In this document: in pieces, positions 52,343 through 61,112 of the stretch
Layout: every line of letters starts with the position of its first letter
How positions within the stretch are numbered: position 1 is the stretch's first letter
Assembly: GCF_000482385.1 (NCBI RefSeq)
Contig: NZ_AXVD01000022.1
Span: 52,304-116,303, forward strand
Source of the DNA: Nocardia sp. CNY236
GTDB lineage: Bacteria; Actinomycetota; Actinomycetes; Mycobacteriales; Mycobacteriaceae
DNA length: 64,000 bases
Direction: 5' to 3'
Program-made: the position numbers and the translations under genes
The notes under the pieces: model-generated
Databases searched by the model: none
Told to the model about the DNA's origin: nothing
What the model saw: the letters and a program-made list of their open reading frames with translations, nothing else

Positions 52343-54730
52343 TTACCGGTCGCGCGCTTGGTCGACGGTCTCCACTGAAAGTTCGGCAAGCACAGCCGTG
52401 AGCAGGCGCGCCGCACCCGGTTTGTCCAGCGGGTGGTTCCCATTGCCGCACGTCGGTGACTGGACACAGGATGGGCAGCCGGTCGCACATGCACACGATT
52501 CGACGACTGCCAAGGTGGCCGAAAGCCACTGCCGCAGTCGAGTGAACCCGCGTTCGGCGAAACCGGCCCCACCGGCCTGGCCGTCGTAGACGAATACCGT
52601 GGGGAGACCGGTGTCTGGGTGCTCGGCACTGGAGACTCCGCCGATATCCCAGCGATCGCACGTCGCGACCAGCGGCAACAGACCGATCGCTGCGTGCTCG
52701 GCGGCGTGTAGAACTCCGAGGACGTCGCGGGATTCGACTCCCGCCGATGCCAGTATCCGCGGAGTCACGGCGCACATCACGGCTGTGGTGTCCAGCGTCT
52801 GTGGGGGTAGGTCGAGTTCGACCAGGTCGAGCACTTCGCCGGTAGGCAGGGTTCGCAAGTAGCCGACCACTTGGTTGGTAACGCGTACGTGTGCCAGCCC
52901 GACCGTCACGTGATCGTGATCGTGATCGCTGCGCGCCACCACTTCATCGATGGTGATCGTTGTGACTTGTCGCGCGCTCGTGGTCCATCCGGGTTCGGTG
53001 GGGTGCACCACAGCGACACCGGCGCCGAGGTCCAGTTCGTCGACGACGTAGGTTTCGCCCTGGTGTAGATGCACGGCCCCCGGGTGCAGGGTTGCCAGCG
53101 CGCGCCCGGCGTCTGCAGTACCTAGTAACCTGCCTGTTTCGCCGTCCACGATGGCTACGGGTGCATCGATTCCTCCCCGGACGTCGACCATGTCGTGTGG
53201 CAGTGTTCGTGTGGTCACATGCCATCGCGCGCGATCCTGCAATCCGCGTCGTCTGAGCAATCCTCGTGCTGCCAGATCGCGCACGATCTCTCGCGCACCG
53301 AACTCGTCCACTTCGAAATCGGTGAGTGGCGACTCGACCGCGGCGCACAGAAGTTGCGGTCCGAGCACATACGGATTGCGCGGATCGGTGACGGTGGCCT
53401 CGACCGGCATGTCCAGCAGCGCTTCGGGATGTCGGACCAGGTATGTGTCGAGCGGATCATCTCGCGCCACCAGCACCACCAGAGATCCTTGGAGGCGCCG
53501 TCCGGCCCGTCCGGCCTGCTGCCAGAACGACGCGACCGTTCCGGGAAAGCCCGAGACGATCACCGCATCCAAGCCTGCGATATCGACGCCGAGTTCCAGG
53601 GCATTGGTGGTCGCCACACCCAACAGCGACCCGTCGGACAGTTTCGATTCCAGATCGCGCCGGTCTTCGGCCAGGTATCCCGCTCGATAGGACGCTACCC
53701 GTGCCGCCAGGTCCGGATCGACCTCGGCCAGCAGACTCCTGGCAGCAATCGCCGTCGATTCGGCGCCCCGACGTGAGCGGACGAATGTCAAGGTTCGAGC
53801 GCCTTCGCTCACCAGGTCGGCCATGATTCGCGCGGCTTCGATCGTGGCTGCTCGCCGGACCGGTGCGCCGTTTTCACCGGTCAGGGTGCCGAGCAGGGGC
53901 GGCTCCCACAATGCGACCATCCGTGGGCCTCTGGGAGAGCCGTCGGCGGTGACTGCGACACAGGGGGCGCCGATCAGCCGGGATGCCGCTACCTCCGGCT
54001 CGGCCGTGGTCGCCGAGCACAGCACGAACACCGGATCTGCCCCGTATCTCTGCGCGACCCGGCGTAGCCTTCGCAGCACCAGCGCGACGTGCGAACCGAA
54101 GATTCCCCGATAGGCATGGCACTCGTCGACGACCACGTAGCGCAATCCGCGCAGTACGCGCGCCCAGCGTTGGTGCGACCTCAGGATTCCGGCGTGCAGC
54201 ATGTCGGGGTTGGTGAACATCCAACGTGCATTGGTGCGCACCCATTGCCGAATCTCGGCGGAGGTATCGCCATCGTAGGCGGCTGGATGGATATGGCGCA
54301 GCGGGCTTTCGTGGGTCAGTGCGCCGACCGTGCGCAGTTGGTCGGCAGCGAGGGCTTTGGTCGGTGCGAGATACAACGCGGTGCCCTGTCCATCCGCCTG
54401 CAGCGTCGTGAGCACCGGAAGCTGATAGCCGAGCGATTTCCCTGACGCGGTTCCGGTGCTCACGATCACATGTTCGCCACCGAACGCCGAATTTGCTGTC
54501 TCGACCTGGTGACGCCATGGAGTCTGCACACCGGTCTCCTGTAATGCCGCTCGCACTTCTGGCGATGACCATGTGGGCCACGGGGAATGTTCCGCTGGAC
54601 GCGCTGGCAGTTCGATTGCGTGCGTCAGGCGGGTGTCGCTGGTGCCTGTCAAAACACGATTCAGCAACGCTGCCCCATAGCTGAGATCTCTTCGAGGCCG
54701 CGCGCGGCTCGGTGACTCCGCCGGATTCAC
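52343..54730 (-). CDS. MrfA-like DEAH-box helicase with DUF1998 zinc-binding tail (Rv3649-like)
   Basis: A 795-residue superfamily 2 helicase: Walker A STGTASGKSLGYQLP, motif II VVVDECHAYRG, motif III LCSATTAEP, motif VI QQAGRAGRR, and a C-terminal DUF1998 region with four cysteines (CACATGCPSCVQSPTCG). This is the MrfA/YprA architecture, a 3'-5' helicase for DNA crosslink (mitomycin) repair in Bacillus. GTG 54730 with GGGAGGG before it is preferred over ATG 54796. It is divergent from cspA, and the 435-bp gap holds only their promoters and the cspA leader. Confidence 0.94.
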   Translation of the reverse strand: MNPAESPSRARPRRDLSYGAALLNRVLTGTSDTRLTHAIELPARPAEHSPWPTWSSPEVRAALQETGVQTPWRHQVETANSAFGGEHVIVSTGTASGKSLGYQLPVLTTLQADGQGTALYLAPTKALAADQLRTVGALTHESPLRHIHPAAYDGDTSAEIRQWVRTNARWMFTNPDMLHAGILRSHQRWARVLRGLRYVVVDECHAYRGIFGSHVALVLRRLRRVAQRYGADPVFVLCSATTAEPEVAASRLIGAPCVAVTADGSPRGPRMVALWEPPLLGTLTGENGAPVRRAATIEAARIMADLVSEGARTLTFVRSRRGAESTAIAARSLLAEVDPDLAARVASYRAGYLAEDRRDLESKLSDGSLLGVATTNALELGVDIAGLDAVIVSGFPGTVASFWQQAGRAGRRLQGSLVVLVARDDPLDTYLVRHPEALLDMPVEATVTDPRNPYVLGPQLLCAAVESPLTDFEVDEFGAREIVRDLAARGLLRRRGLQDRARWHVTTRTLPHDMVDVRGGIDAPVAIVDGETGRLLGTADAGRALATLHPGAVHLHQGETYVVDELDLGAGVAVVHPTEPGWTTSARQVTTITIDEVVARSDHDHDHVTVGLAHVRVTNQVVGYLRTLPTGEVLDLVELDLPPQTLDTTAVMCAVTPRILASAGVESRDVLGVLHAAEHAAIGLLPLVATCDRWDIGGVSSAEHPDTGLPTVFVYDGQAGGAGFAERGFTRLRQWLSATLAVVESCACATGCPSCVQSPTCGNGNHPLDKPGAARLLTAVLAELSVETVDQARDR

Positions 54731-55165
54731 TGGACGCCCTCCCGGACACGCTCGGATAGTGCGAAACATGTGTAGCTGGTAAGTCGCACCCACCAATTCG
54801 ATACCAAATAGCGACCCGGGTCACAGCTTCTTTGCTGAACGTCTACTCGGTTATCAGGAAGCAAACGTACCTCGAGTCCAGATTCTGACATTGTGATCCT
54901 CACCTACGCATTCGCAAGATCGACTTTTTTGCAAATTGTCGGTAACTCGACTGTTGAATTGCTCGAAGACATGGTTCACTAGTTCGTGGTCGCAAGCTTC
55001 TGTGTTCGAGGGACGGATCCAAAGTCCAAACCGTCAGCAGGATCGACGTTGCGAACGATGTGCTCGATGCTTTCCCATAGGGGAGCCAACAGTACAACGG
55101 TCGGAACGGACCCGGTGGACGAACCCAGTTGTCCGCCGTTCCGGTAAGAAAAGAGAAGGAACAGA

Positions 55166-55372
55166 ATGGCACAGGGAACTGTGAAGTGGTTCAATGCGGA
55201 GAAGGGGTTCGGCTTCATTGCGCCGGAGGACGGCTCCGCTGACGTCTTCGTCCACTACTCCGAGATCCAGGGGACGGGTTTCCGCACCCTCGAGGAGAAC
55301 CAGAAGGTCGAGTTCGAGGTCGGCCAGGGTACCAAGGGCCCTCAGGCCACCGGAGTACGCGCGCTCAGCTGA
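55166..55372 (+). CDS. cspA: Cold-shock protein CspA
   Basis: A 68-residue single-domain cold-shock protein (67 in typical members) with RNP1 KGFGFIAP and RNP2 VFVHYS, binding single-stranded RNA and DNA as an RNA chaperone. AGAGAAGGA precedes the ATG. It corresponds to Rv3648c. A 14-bp terminator follows. Confidence 0.97.
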   Translation: MAQGTVKWFNAEKGFGFIAPEDGSADVFVHYSEIQGTGFRTLEENQKVEFEVGQGTKGPQATGVRALS

Positions 55373-55387
55373 GCGCGCCACACTACC

Positions 55388-55428
55388 GCTCGTCCCTCAC
55401 CGCCGGTTACCGGAGGTGAGGGACGAGC
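55388..55428 (+). terminator. Strong terminator of cspA
   Basis: A 14-bp perfect stem GCTCGTCCCTCACC (55388-55401) with GGTGAGGGACGAGC (55415-55428) and a 13-base loop, 15 bases after the stop codon. Confidence 0.8.
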
Positions 55429-55665
55429 TGTATTCGGGGTAGACACGACCCGAGGGAACGGCACGATACCCGCCGGCGACGGGACAAGGCATACTGAGTC
55501 GAGTTGGCGCCCGTGCGTGGTGTGGTTCGAGTCGGAGCGCTCGACCGGATGCGGCGTCACGGTATAAACGTGTCTGGTGGCGATGCTCAGCCGTCGCAGC
55601 CGTTACCCCAGCCGCGCGCACCCGAACAACGCAGCGCGGGTCGATCAGGAAAGGTGTATTCCCCG

Positions 55666-58653
55666 GTGGCAACACGAGACCGCGGTACAGCCGACCAGGG
55701 TGAACCCCTGCGTCGTCTCGTGATCGTCGAGTCCCCGACCAAGGCCCGCAAGATCGCGCCCTATCTCGGCCGCAACTACACGGTGGAGGCGTCGGTCGGC
55801 CACATTCGAGATCTGCCCAGGGGTGCAGCGGACGTCCCGGCCAAGTACAAGGGGCAGTCGTGGGCTCGACTCGGCGTGGACGTGGACAACGACTTCGAAC
55901 CCATCTACGTGGTGAGCGCCAACAAGAAGGCCAAGGTCACCGAGCTCAAGGGCTTGCTGAAGGACGCCGACGAGCTCTACCTGGCCACCGACCCGGACCG
56001 CGAGGGCGAGGCAATCGCCTGGCACCTGCTCGAGACGCTCAAGCCGAAGGTGCCCGTTCGGCGGATGGTCTTTCACGAGATCACCGAGCCGGCCATCCGA
56101 GCGGCCGCGGCGGACACTCGCGACCTCGACAGCGATTTGGTCGACGCGCAAGAGACTCGTCGTATCCTGGATCGGCTCTATGGGTACGAGGTCAGCCCGG
56201 TGTTGTGGAAGAAGGTCATGCCGCGCTTGTCGGCAGGCCGTGTCCAGTCCGTGGCGACTCGGGTGATCGTGCAGCGTGAGCGGGACCGGATGTCGTTCCG
56301 TTCGGCAGAATATTGGGACATTGTCGCCCGGCTGAATGCGGGTGGTGGCAAGCAAGACGACGCTTCCGATCCGCAGATTTTCAGCGCCCGCTTGGTCGCC
56401 GTGGCAGGCGCGAGGGTCGCCTCTGGACGAGACTTCGGGTCGGACGGCCGTCTCAAGGCCACAACCAACTCGGCGCAGACCACTGGCACCGTAGTGCTGA
56501 ACGAAGCAGACGCGCGACGTCTGTCGGCGGGGCTGGCCGGTGCCGACCTGGTGGTGTCCTCGGCAGAGGCCAAGCCCTACAGTCGCAAACCCTATCCGCC
56601 CTTCATGACCTCGACGCTGCAGCAGGAGGCGGGACGCAAGCTGCGTTTCACTTCCGAGCGGACGATGCGGGTAGCGCAGCGGCTGTACGAAAACGGCTAC
56701 ATCACCTATATGCGCACCGACTCGACAGCCCTGTCGGAGCCCGCGATCGCCGCGGCCCGGGCGCAGGCGACTCAGCTCTACGGCGCGCAGTATCTACACT
56801 CGACTGCGCGGCAGTACACCCGCAAGGTGAAGAACGCACAAGAGGCCCACGAAGCGATCCGTCCGGCGGGCGACACGTTCGCGACACCTGGTCAGCTACA
56901 CACCCGATTGGACAACGACGAGTTCCGGCTGTACGAACTCATCTGGCAGCGCACGATCGCCTCACAGATGGCCAATGCCGCGGGCACCACGTTGACCTTG
57001 CGCATCACTGGTGTTGCCAGCAGCGGCGAAGAGTGTGTGTTCTCCGCGTCGGGCCGTACCCTCACATTCCCCGGGTTCTTGAAAGCCTATGTCGAGAGTG
57101 TCGATGAAGAGGCCGGCGGACAGTCCGACGACGCCGAATCCCGGTTGCCCGCATTGGAGAAAGGTCACGCGGTCACTGCGGTCGAGTTGAATCCCGATGG
57201 GCACAGCACGAATCCGCCAGCACGCTTCACCGAGGCGTCGTTGATCAAGACCCTCGAGGAACTCGGCATCGGGCGTCCGTCGACGTATTCGTCGATCATC
57301 AATACGATCCTCGACCGAGGGTATGTCTACAAGCGCGGCAGCGCGCTCGTTCCGTCCTGGGTGGCTTTTGCTGTCATCGGTCTGTTGGAAGAGCATTTCG
57401 GCCGATTGGTCGACTTCGATTTCACCGCCGCGATGGAGGACGATCTGGATGCGATCGCGGGCGGACGCCAGCAGCGCGGTAACTGGTTGTCCAGCTTCTA
57501 TTTCGGCGGTGAGCACGGCGTAGAGGGTTCGGTGGCGAGGTCGGGCGGACTGAAGAAGATGGTCGGGGATCGACTCGACGATATCGATGCGCGGGAGATC
57601 AACTCCATCAAGCTGTTCAGCGATTCCGACGGGCGTGACATCGTGGTCCGGGTCGGCAGGTATGGGCCATATCTGGAACGGATGGTCGCTGATCCCGAAC
57701 ATCCGGAAGGTGATTCGGTATCCCAGCGCGCCAATCTGCCCGACGATCTTCCACCGGACGAACTGACTCCTGAGGTCGCCGAGAAGTTGTTCGCGACGCC
57801 TCAGGAGGGACGTTCTCTCGGAGTCGACCCGGAGTCCGGCCACGAAATTGTTGCCAAGGAGGGGCGTTTCGGCCCCTATGTCACCGAGGTGCTACCGAGC
57901 CCGCAGCCGGCGCAAGGGCAGGAGTCTGCCAAGAAGACCACCAAGAAGGCTGTGGCGCCCAAGCCTCGGACCGGATCACTGTTCAGATCCATGGACCTTG
58001 CGACGATCACGCTGGAGGATGCGCTCGAGCTGCTGTCGCTACCGCGGGTGGTCGGTACGGATCCGGCTACGGGCGAGGAGATCACCGCGCAGAACGGGCG
58101 CTACGGGCCGTATTTGAAGAAGGGAACCGATTCCCGATCGCTCGATACCGAGGGCCAGATTTTCGCTGTGACGCTGGAGGAGGCGCTGAAGATCTATTCG
58201 GAGCCGAAGCGTCGCGGCCGGCGGGCTTCGACCGCGGCTCCGCTGCGTGAGCTTGGCGCTGACTCGGCAACTGGTAAACCAATGGTGATCAAGGATGGTC
58301 GCTTCGGACCGTATGTGACCGATGGGGAGACCAACGCGACATTGCGCAAGGGCGACGAGGTCGAGTCGATGACACCGGAGCGGGGCATGGAGTTGCTCGC
58401 TGACCGGCGAGCACGCGGACCAGTGAAGCGAGCGACGAAGAAGACCGCCGCCAAGAAGACCGCCGCCAAGAAGACCGCTGCCAAGAAGGCTGCCCCGAAG
58501 AAGAGCGCGGCCAAGAAGACCGCCGCGAAGAAAACCGCCGCGAAGAAAACCGCCGCGAAAAAAACCGGGGCTACAACGGCGGCCACGAAGACTGGGGCGG
58601 CCACGAAGACCACGGCCTCAGCGGCAGCGAGGAACACCGCCGCCAAGGCCTGA
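55666..58653 (+). CDS. topA: DNA topoisomerase I
   Basis: A 995-residue type IA topoisomerase that relaxes negative supercoils. The Toprim domain starts RRLVIVESPTKARKIAPYLG with the acidic ATDPDREGEAIAWHLL triad; the active-site tyrosine lies in YITYMRTDSTALSE; HEAIRP and GRPSTYSSIINTI follow. The C-terminal region has mycobacterial-type topo_C repeats (GRFGPYVTE, GRYGPYLKKG, GRFGPYVTDG) instead of zinc fingers and ends in a long Lys/Ala tail that binds DNA electrostatically. GTG 55666 gives a start like that of M. tuberculosis TopA; the frame is open from 55504. Confidence 0.96.
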   Translation: MATRDRGTADQGEPLRRLVIVESPTKARKIAPYLGRNYTVEASVGHIRDLPRGAADVPAKYKGQSWARLGVDVDNDFEPIYVVSANKKAKVTELKGLLKDADELYLATDPDREGEAIAWHLLETLKPKVPVRRMVFHEITEPAIRAAAADTRDLDSDLVDAQETRRILDRLYGYEVSPVLWKKVMPRLSAGRVQSVATRVIVQRERDRMSFRSAEYWDIVARLNAGGGKQDDASDPQIFSARLVAVAGARVASGRDFGSDGRLKATTNSAQTTGTVVLNEADARRLSAGLAGADLVVSSAEAKPYSRKPYPPFMTSTLQQEAGRKLRFTSERTMRVAQRLYENGYITYMRTDSTALSEPAIAAARAQATQLYGAQYLHSTARQYTRKVKNAQEAHEAIRPAGDTFATPGQLHTRLDNDEFRLYELIWQRTIASQMANAAGTTLTLRITGVASSGEECVFSASGRTLTFPGFLKAYVESVDEEAGGQSDDAESRLPALEKGHAVTAVELNPDGHSTNPPARFTEASLIKTLEELGIGRPSTYSSIINTILDRGYVYKRGSALVPSWVAFAVIGLLEEHFGRLVDFDFTAAMEDDLDAIAGGRQQRGNWLSSFYFGGEHGVEGSVARSGGLKKMVGDRLDDIDAREINSIKLFSDSDGRDIVVRVGRYGPYLERMVADPEHPEGDSVSQRANLPDDLPPDELTPEVAEKLFATPQEGRSLGVDPESGHEIVAKEGRFGPYVTEVLPSPQPAQGQESAKKTTKKAVAPKPRTGSLFRSMDLATITLEDALELLSLPRVVGTDPATGEEITAQNGRYGPYLKKGTDSRSLDTEGQIFAVTLEEALKIYSEPKRRGRRASTAAPLRELGADSATGKPMVIKDGRFGPYVTDGETNATLRKGDEVESMTPERGMELLADRRARGPVKRATKKTAAKKTAAKKTAAKKAAPKKSAAKKTAAKKTAAKKTAAKKTGATTAATKTGAATKTTASAAARNTAAKA
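58436..58570 (+). repeat. AAKKT-coding tandem repeats in topA
   Basis: A run of about nine 15-bp units (GCCAAGAAGACCGCC type) encodes KKTAA pentapeptides in the TopA tail. Silent variation between copies (AAG/AAA, GCC/GCG) shows repeat turnover with the protein sequence kept. Confidence 0.85.
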
Positions 58654-58679
58654 CCGACCAGGGTGACCCTGCGGTCGGG

Positions 58680-59486
58680 TCAGCTCATTTCCCGATTCCG
58701 CCCGGTCGCCGGAGTACCGGGGTCGATGATCGTGAAAATATCGGCCCACTGTTCGGCGGAGAGATCACGCGGTAGCGATGTGCTCCGCAAGCGCTGCGCG
58801 GCGACCCAGTTCCGCGTCGCCGCTTTCGCTCGGGCTGTGGCCACCCGTGGCAATATCTGGGGCAAGCCTCGGCCTTTGGCAGTGAAGACGGCGTGGACGA
58901 ACGCGGTGTATCGGCCACGTTGCGTCGGGTCCAGGAGTGGGATGGTTCGTCGTGTCATCGTCATCAGCCCGCCGTCGACGCCCGGACGAGGATCGAACAC
59001 CGAAGCGGGTGCTCGGCTGACCAGGGAGAAGTCATACCAGGGCCACGACTGGGCAGTCATCATGGTTGCTCCACCCACCGCCGCTCTCCGGCGTGCCACT
59101 TCCCATTGCACCATCAACACGGCTGTCGTCCAGTGTTCGGTATGCAGCATTCGCCGAAGCATGGCCGTCGTTTGATGAAACGGCAGATTTCCCACGATCG
59201 TGTGTGGCGTTCGAGGCAGGCGATAGTGCAGAAAGTCGTCGTGCACGATCGACGTGAGCGGGCCGACACGTTTGCGAAGCGATCGCACATGTCGCCCGTC
59301 GATTTCGATTGCGGTGATCGGCCGACAAAGGTCTTGCAACGGTAGCGTCAGCGCGCCGTCGCCGGGGCCGATCTCGATGATCGGCCCGTCCGTTCGAGAC
59401 ACGAGGCCAACGATGGTATCGATCGTCTTTCGGTCGGTGAGGAAGTTCTGGCCGAGTTCGTGGCGGCCGGCACGATAGGTAGGCAT
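58680..59486 (-). CDS. erm: Erm-type 23S rRNA adenine-N6 methyltransferase
   Basis: A 268-residue SAM-dependent methyltransferase of the Erm/KsgA family. The N-terminal RHELGQNFLTDRK, motif I EIGPGDG at 38-44 and catalytic NLPF at 100-103 are those of Erm; NLPF with Gln-Asn-Phe-Leu resembles mycobacterial Erm(37)/(38)-type enzymes that methylate A2058 and give macrolide-lincosamide-streptogramin resistance. The C-terminal domain is short and basic. A GGAG lies nine bases before the ATG. The leader (59487-59646) has a small ORF and alternative hairpins. Mycobacteria carry the adenylate cyclase Rv3645 here instead, so erm replaced or displaced it. Confidence 0.9.
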   Translation of the reverse strand: MPTYRAGRHELGQNFLTDRKTIDTIVGLVSRTDGPIIEIGPGDGALTLPLQDLCRPITAIEIDGRHVRSLRKRVGPLTSIVHDDFLHYRLPRTPHTIVGNLPFHQTTAMLRRMLHTEHWTTAVLMVQWEVARRRAAVGGATMMTAQSWPWYDFSLVSRAPASVFDPRPGVDGGLMTMTRRTIPLLDPTQRGRYTAFVHAVFTAKGRGLPQILPRVATARAKAATRNWVAAQRLRSTSLPRDLSAEQWADIFTIIDPGTPATGRNREMS

Positions 59487-59646
59487 GGGTTTCGACTCCG
59501 GGCGTTTCGGGATGGCCCGGGCGGCATCGCATTGCCGCCCAGCAACTGACGTGCTGAAAGCGGCGGAGCGTATTGGAAAAGGTCGCTATCCGCCGCTAGA
59601 AGCGGCGGATCCGGATTGCCCAAGTCGAGATGAACACGGCGCCCAT
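59487..59646 (-). promoter_or_regulatory. erm leader with nested alternative hairpins (candidate macrolide attenuator)
   Basis: In transcript order the arms are: 1, ATCCGCCGCT (59610-59601), overlapping the last leader codons; 2, AGCGGCGGAT (59597-59588); 3, TCCGCCGCT (59567-59559); 4, GGGCGGCA (59540-59533); 5, TGCCGCCC running into CCGGGC (59526-59515); 6, GCCCGG (59503-59498), which covers half of the erm GGAG. Pairing 1:2, 3:4 and 5:6 hides the Shine-Dalgarno; pairing 2:3 and 4:5 frees it. A ribosome paused near the end of the leader peptide would mask arm 1 and favour the second set. The structure is drawn by eye. Confidence 0.65.
59596..59646 (-). CDS. erm leader peptide
   Basis: A 16-codon ORF MGAVFISTWAIRIRRF ends inside the first leader hairpin. 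VFIST recalls the IFVIST stretch of the ErmC leader, and RIR fits the basic-X-basic arrest motif of ErmD-type leaders. No good Shine-Dalgarno precedes the ATG. TAGCAT overlaps it and could be a -10 element, in which case the in-frame GTG at 59637 would start a leaderless 13-codon version. Function is inferred from position, motif and structure. Confidence 0.6.
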   Translation of the reverse strand: MGAVFISTWAIRIRRF

Positions 59647-59720
59647 GCTACAACAGACAACCTCGGACCCACCGGCGGCTGCGGCAGAAAGCGTCGGCGT
59701 GCACAGCTAGGGTGGTTGGC

Positions 59721-60932
59721 GTGGTGGGTGTCTTCGATCGGTTGATCGGCCAAGAGGTGATCGAGTCCGACTTGACGGCTGCCGCCATTGCGGCTCGAGC
59801 GGGCACGGTGGGGGGAGCGATGACGCATTCGTGGTTGTTCACCGGTCCGCCGGGCTCCGGGAGGTCTGTTGCGGCGATGTGCTTCGCGGCCGCGTTGCAG
59901 TGCACGGCCCCGACCACCCCGGGGTGCGGCACGTGTCATGCGTGCGCGACGACACTGGCCGGTACGCACGGCGATGTTCGCCGGGTGATACCCGAAGGGT
60001 TGAGCATCGGCACCCGGGAGATGCGCGACATCGTGCAGGTCGCTTCGCGCCGGCCGAGTACCGGGCGGTGGCAGGTGGTGGTCGTCGAGGACGCCGACCG
60101 GTTGACCGAAGCGGCAGGAAATGTGCTGCTCAAGGTGGTGGAAGAGCCGCCGGCCCGGACTGTTTTCCTGTTGTGCGCTCCCTCGGTGGCCCCCGAGGAC
60201 ATTTCGGTTACCTTGCGTTCCCGCTGTAGGCAGGTGCACTTGGCGCCGCCGTCGGTGTCCGATATCGCAGGCGTACTGCGCAGCCGTGACGATCTGGACG
60301 AGAAGACCGCGATGTGGGCAGCTTCGGTGTGCGGCGGGCACGTCGGGCGCGCCCGCAGGCTTGCTACCGATGAACAGGCACGTGCACGTCGCCGGAGTGC
60401 CTTGGCGCTGGTCGCTGCGGTCGGTGAGCCGGCAGCCGCCTACGCCGCCGCCGACGATCTGGTGCGCGCTGCCGACGACGACGCCAAACAGATGAGCGCC
60501 GCCCGCGACGAACTCGAACGCGAGGAACTTGCGACGGCGCTGGGAGCTGGCGGAGTCGGCAAAGGCACTGCGGGCGCCACTCGCGGTTCCGCGGGCGCAT
60601 TGAAGGACTTGGAACGACGACAGAAATCTCGAGCCACCCGTACCGGCCGCGATGCCCTCGATCTGGCCCTCATCGATGTGGCAGGCGTCTATCGTGACGC
60701 ATTGGCTGTCCGGTTCGGCGCTGCCGGCCGAGGTTCCGGGGTTGCCCTCACGCACCCGGATCTTTCCGACCAGATCCACGATTTGGCCGCTCGAATACGA
60801 CCGGAGGGCTTGCTTTCGTCCGTCGAGGCAGTTCTCGCCTGCCGCGAAGCTCTCGACCAGAACGTCAAACCCCGCTTCGCACTCGCAGCGATGGCAGCGG
60901 CGCTGCTCGCAGCCCGCGCGCAATGGTCGTGA
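59721..60932 (+). CDS. DNA polymerase III delta-prime-like subunit (Rv3644c-like)
   Basis: A 403-residue clamp-loader AAA+ protein (VGVFDRLIGQEVIESDL...). The P-loop is GPPGSGRS, with Arg instead of the ATP-binding Lys, as expected of a non-hydrolysing delta-prime subunit. CGTCHAC is the remnant zinc module; EDADRLTEAAGNVLLKVVEEPPARTVFLL and SRCR follow. It works in loading the beta clamp. GTG 59721 is preferred over 59712 and 59724; AGGG lies eight bases upstream. It is divergent from erm. Confidence 0.92.
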   Translation: MVGVFDRLIGQEVIESDLTAAAIAARAGTVGGAMTHSWLFTGPPGSGRSVAAMCFAAALQCTAPTTPGCGTCHACATTLAGTHGDVRRVIPEGLSIGTREMRDIVQVASRRPSTGRWQVVVVEDADRLTEAAGNVLLKVVEEPPARTVFLLCAPSVAPEDISVTLRSRCRQVHLAPPSVSDIAGVLRSRDDLDEKTAMWAASVCGGHVGRARRLATDEQARARRRSALALVAAVGEPAAAYAAADDLVRAADDDAKQMSAARDELEREELATALGAGGVGKGTAGATRGSAGALKDLERRQKSRATRTGRDALDLALIDVAGVYRDALAVRFGAAGRGSGVALTHPDLSDQIHDLAARIRPEGLLSSVEAVLACREALDQNVKPRFALAAMAAALLAARAQWS

Positions 60933-60988
60933 CCACCGGTTTTCGCGATAGGTCCGCAAGACGCTAGACTCGCTTAGCCGAAAGGTAC

Positions 60989-61064
60989 GCCGCCTTAGCT
61001 CAGTCGGTAGAGCGCTTCACTCGTAATGAAAAGGTCAGGAGTTCGATTCTCCTAGGCGGCTCCA
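60989..61064 (+). tRNA. tRNA-Thr (anticodon CGT)
   Basis: A full cloverleaf: acceptor GCCGCCT/AGGCGGC, D arm GCTC...GAGC, anticodon loop CTCGTAA (CGT), T arm AGGAG-TTCGATT-CTCCT, and CCA encoded. Its 3' half is the probable attachment site of the element that starts just downstream. TAGACT at 60965-60970 is a likely -10 element. Confidence 0.95.
61018..61064. other. Probable attL site of an integrative element (within tRNA-Thr)
   Basis: Tyrosine integrases of AICEs recombine at tRNA 3' halves and leave the tRNA intact. The integrase gene lies 47 bp downstream, pointing towards this tRNA. The exact core cannot be set because the second copy (attR) is outside the window. Confidence 0.55.
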
Positions 61065-61090
61065 CGTTTTCCTGGGATCCCGGGGCCGAT

Positions 61091-61112
61091 GACGACAGTT
61101 TTTGACGACAGT
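61091..61112. repeat. 9-bp direct repeat between attL and int
   Basis: GACGACAGT occurs at 61091-61099 and 61104-61112, spaced 13 bp, in the 47-bp stretch between tRNA-Thr and the integrase stop. The place and form suit integrase arm-type sites. Confidence 0.4.
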
